DNA from: Bacteroidales bacterium
Lineage (GTDB): Bacteria; Bacteroidota; Bacteroidia; Bacteroidales; UBA932
Assembly (NCBI GenBank): GCA_017625535.1
Contig: JAGAKR010000014.1
Span: 1 to 64,000 of the forward strand
Length of the DNA stretch: 64,000 nt
Direction of reading: 5' to 3'
This document shows, piece by piece, positions 61,598-64,000 of the stretch. Below the pieces are notes generated by a model. The model worked only from the letters and a program-made list of their open reading frames with translations, had not been told where the DNA came from and made no database searches. Each line of letters starts with the position of its first letter. Position 1 is the first letter of the stretch. The position numbers and the translations under genes are program-made.

Positions 61598-64000
61598 ATG
61601 GATACAATAGAAGTTACAGGAGCAAGGGAACATAACCTTAAAGGTGTGGATGTCTCAATTCCACGCAACAACCTTGTTGTGGTTACAGGGCTAAGCGGCA
61701 GCGGAAAATCTTCGCTGGCCTTTGATACCATCTATGCCGAGGGGCAGAGGCGATATATGGAGACCCTCTCTGCATATGCAAGGCAGTTCATAGGCATTCT
61801 GGAGCGTCCGGCAGTGGATTCCATTACCGGATTGAGCCCCATCATTGCCATTGAGCAGAAGACAACAGGAAAGAACCCCCGTTCTACAGTGGGTACAATT
61901 ACAGAGATATATGATTTCCTCCGTCTGCTGTATGCACGTGCATCGGTGGCTTATTCACCCGCAACCGGCAAGCCTATGGTCAAATATACCAATGAGCAGA
62001 TTGTATCCCTCATCCTTGATGAGTATGCCGGAAAGAAGTGTATAGTCCTTGCACCTCTGGTAGTGGGAAGGAAAGGACACTACAAAGAACTTTTTGAGAG
62101 CCTTGTACGCAAAGGGTACCAGCAGATAAGGATAGACGGTGAGATGTTCTACCTTGCAGATGTGAATCCGCTCGACCGCTACAAGACCCACTTCATAGAA
62201 CTTGTAATAGACAAGCTGGTTCCTCAGCAGGAAGATTACAAGAGGATTGCAAACTCTGTAGAACAGGCCCTTGAGCAGGGCAAAGGGACCCTGGCCATCC
62301 TCAATTTTGAGAAACAGGAGGATTTGGATTCAACTCCTCTAAGATATTTCAGCAAACACCTTATGTGTCCCGACAGCGGACTCTCTTTCCCAGAGCCTGC
62401 ACCACATACATTCTCTTTCAACTCCCCACAGGGAGCATGTCCAAAATGCAAGGGACTGGGATATATCTCCCGAATAGATATGGAGAAGATTATACCAAAT
62501 CCTGCCAAGAGCATTCTTCAGGGGGCGTTTGAGCCTCTTGGACCATATAAGGACAACAACTGGTTCCGTATTCTGGAGAGTATGGCAAAGGTGCATGAAT
62601 TCTCTTTGAATGTACCTGTAAGGGATCTGCCCCAGGATATCCTGGATATGATAATCTACGGAACAGATGAACTCTTTAGGGTAAATCTGGCAGACGGAAC
62701 CCAATTGGCACCGTTTGCAGGGATAATCTCCAAACTGGAACAGAACAGCAATGAGGAGATAAATGAGAAGAAGGAGAGGTTTATAGAGGAGATGGAGTGT
62801 CCTGAATGCAGGGGAAACCGACTGAAAAAGGATGCACTTTACTTTAAAATAGACGGGAAGGACATAGCACAGGTGAGTGCACTTGACATAGACCAGCTGG
62901 CAGAGTGGATTTCTGCTCTTCCCGACAAACTTACCCAAAAACAGAACCTCATAGCACAGGATATCCTGAAGGAACTCAGAGACCGCGTGGGATTCCTGCA
63001 GCAGGTGGGACTGAACTATCTCTCACTCAGCCGTGCAACCCGAAGCCTGAGCGGAGGTGAGAGCCAGCGCATAAGGCTGGCCACACAGATTGGAAGCAAA
63101 CTGGTGAATGTATTGTACATATTGGATGAGCCGAGCATAGGGCTGCACCAGAGGGACAACCGCAAACTGATAGCATCTCTGAAGAGGTTGAGGGATGAGG
63201 GGAACTCCGTTATGGTGGTGGAGCACGATGAGGAGATGATACGCGAGAGCGACCACCTCATAGATCTTGGCCCTGGTGCGGGAGCCCTTGGAGGGAAACT
63301 GCTCTACAGCGGGAAACCTGAAGGAATATATCAGATGCCTCTGGAAGAACTGGAGAAACTTGGAAGTTATACGGCAGATTACCTGAGAGGGGTGCGTAAA
63401 ATAGAGATACCTGCAGCACGCCGCAGCGGAAACGGAAAATTCCTGGAACTGTACGGGGCAACCGGCAACAACCTTAAGGGGGTGGACTTGAAACTCCCTC
63501 TCGGCTGTTTTGTGGGGGTGAGCGGTGTGAGCGGAAGCGGCAAATCCACCCTAATAAACGAGACCCTTATGCCAATTCTGAGCAAACATTTCTACCGCTC
63601 GTTGGCAAATCCGCTCCCATACACAGGGATAGAGGGGCTGGAAAACGTAGACAAACTCATAGTAGTGGACCAGAGCCCTATAGGACGTACGCCACGCAGC
63701 AATCCTGCAACCTATACCAATGTGTTCGGGGACATAAGGAAACTGTTTGAAAACACTCCTGATGCCAAGGTACGGGGATTCAAGGCGGGCCGGTTCTCAT
63801 TCAATGTAAAGGGTGGGCGTTGTGAGACCTGTAAGGGTGCCGGAGTGGAGACCATAGAGATGAATTTCCTCCCAAGCGTGTATGTACATTGCAAGGAGTG
63901 CAACGGAAAACGCTACAATCACGATACCCTGGCTGTAAAATACAAGGGAAAGAGCATAAATGATGTACTGGAGATGACCATAGCGGAGGCTGTGGAATTC
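61598..64000 (+). CDS. uvrA: Excinuclease ABC subunit A (3' end outside the window)
   Basis: The ATG at 61598 opens a frame that runs for 801 codons to the right edge without a stop; UvrA is usually about 940 residues. Walker A of ABC domain 1 is GLSGSGKSS (about 31-39). The first zinc module uses CPDSG and CPKCKGLG (about 257-290). Signature [12 protein letters not shown] is near 484 and Walker [10 protein letters not shown] near 508. Walker A of domain 2 is GVSGSGKST (about 642), followed by zinc module [17 protein letters not shown]. It recognises DNA lesions with UvrB. Partial. Confidence 0.97.
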   Translation, partial: MDTIEVTGAREHNLKGVDVSIPRNNLVVVTGLSGSGKSSLAFDTIYAEGQRRYMETLSAYARQFIGILERPAVDSITGLSPIIAIEQKTTGKNPRSTVGTITEIYDFLRLLYARASVAYSPATGKPMVKYTNEQIVSLILDEYAGKKCIVLAPLVVGRKGHYKELFESLVRKGYQQIRIDGEMFYLADVNPLDRYKTHFIELVIDKLVPQQEDYKRIANSVEQALEQGKGTLAILNFEKQEDLDSTPLRYFSKHLMCPDSGLSFPEPAPHTFSFNSPQGACPKCKGLGYISRIDMEKIIPNPAKSILQGAFEPLGPYKDNNWFRILESMAKVHEFSLNVPVRDLPQDILDMIIYGTDELFRVNLADGTQLAPFAGIISKLEQNSNEEINEKKERFIEEMECPECRGNRLKKDALYFKIDGKDIAQVSALDIDQLAEWISALPDKLTQKQNLIAQDILKELRDRVGFLQQVGLNYLSLSRATRSLSGGESQRIRLATQIGSKLVNVLYILDEPSIGLHQRDNRKLIASLKRLRDEGNSVMVVEHDEEMIRESDHLIDLGPGAGALGGKLLYSGKPEGIYQMPLEELEKLGSYTADYLRGVRKIEIPAARRSGNGKFLELYGATGNNLKGVDLKLPLGCFVGVSGVSGSGKSTLINETLMPILSKHFYRSLANPLPYTGIEGLENVDKLIVVDQSPIGRTPRSNPATYTNVFGDIRKLFENTPDAKVRGFKAGRFSFNVKGGRCETCKGAGVETIEMNFLPSVYVHCKECNGKRYNHDTLAVKYKGKSINDVLEMTIAEAVEF

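Overview
The window is chromosomal DNA from a member of the Bacteroidota, most likely Bacteroidales. The evidence is the repeated promoter -7 element TAnnTTTG, the ATP synthase gene order beta-epsilon-a-c-b-delta-alpha-gamma, the purH-mreBCD-mrdA-rodA cluster, a Bacteroidota-type nucleoside kinase, and many secreted proteins with a short MKK...AQ-type signal peptide. Genus cannot be called from sequence reading alone. No rRNA, tRNA, CRISPR array, prophage or insertion sequence was recognised. Nearly every gene is a housekeeping gene, so most of the novelty lies in non-coding structure and in a few odd proteins.

Layout. 1-5300: an AAA+/nuclease-fold (DUF4143-type) ATPase with ordered repeats upstream and the relic of a second copy, then a large coiled-coil lipoprotein followed by a beta-barrel protein. 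5370-7600: purN, acpP, fabF. 7680-14830 (minus): purH-mreB-mreC-mreD-mrdA-rodA, the rod-shape and elongasome operon. 14950-19550: ispD, an Lrp-type regulator, a degenerate ureohydrolase-like gene and topA. 19660-24010: penicillin-binding protein 1A, ddl, prmC. 24060-30720: the complete F1Fo ATP synthase operon closed by a strong bidirectional terminator. 30780-33270: a secreted gamma-glutamyl-hydrolase-like protein and a secreted serine hydrolase. 33400-36320: radA, then a stand-alone tryptophan synthase beta gene (trpB2) preceded by an unannotated Trp-Trp-Trp leader peptide and attenuator. 36350-37000: an intergenic stretch between two terminators holding two large palindromic elements of about 206-208 bp.

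37000-42280 (minus): panC-panD-flippase-like-barrel-malQ. 42390-47100: a PfkB kinase, a lipoprotein phosphoesterase, an unknown secreted protein, an M28-PDZ peptidase and a membrane protein. 47100-49960: mlaF/mlaE divergent from waaA. 50000-53710: a ComM/YifB ATPase, tsaE, and an ECF sigma factor with a one-polypeptide anti-sigma/outer-membrane-barrel partner. 53850-58560: a TPR protein, an EnvC-like protein with a degenerate LytM domain, and a TGS-type nucleoside kinase. 58570-64000: deoxynucleoside kinase, pcm, a metallo-beta-lactamase-fold hydrolase, a lytic transglycosylase, and uvrA running off the right edge.

The strongest observations are the complete trp attenuator with a mutually exclusive antiterminator; a dispersed octamer TGTCGGGA found at least 19 times on both strands and in several reading frames; three 13-bp repeats at an exact 33-bp pitch upstream of the DUF4143 gene; inverted copies of a 12-bp repeat placing the lipoprotein promoter inside a potentially invertible segment; and the two long palindromic elements.
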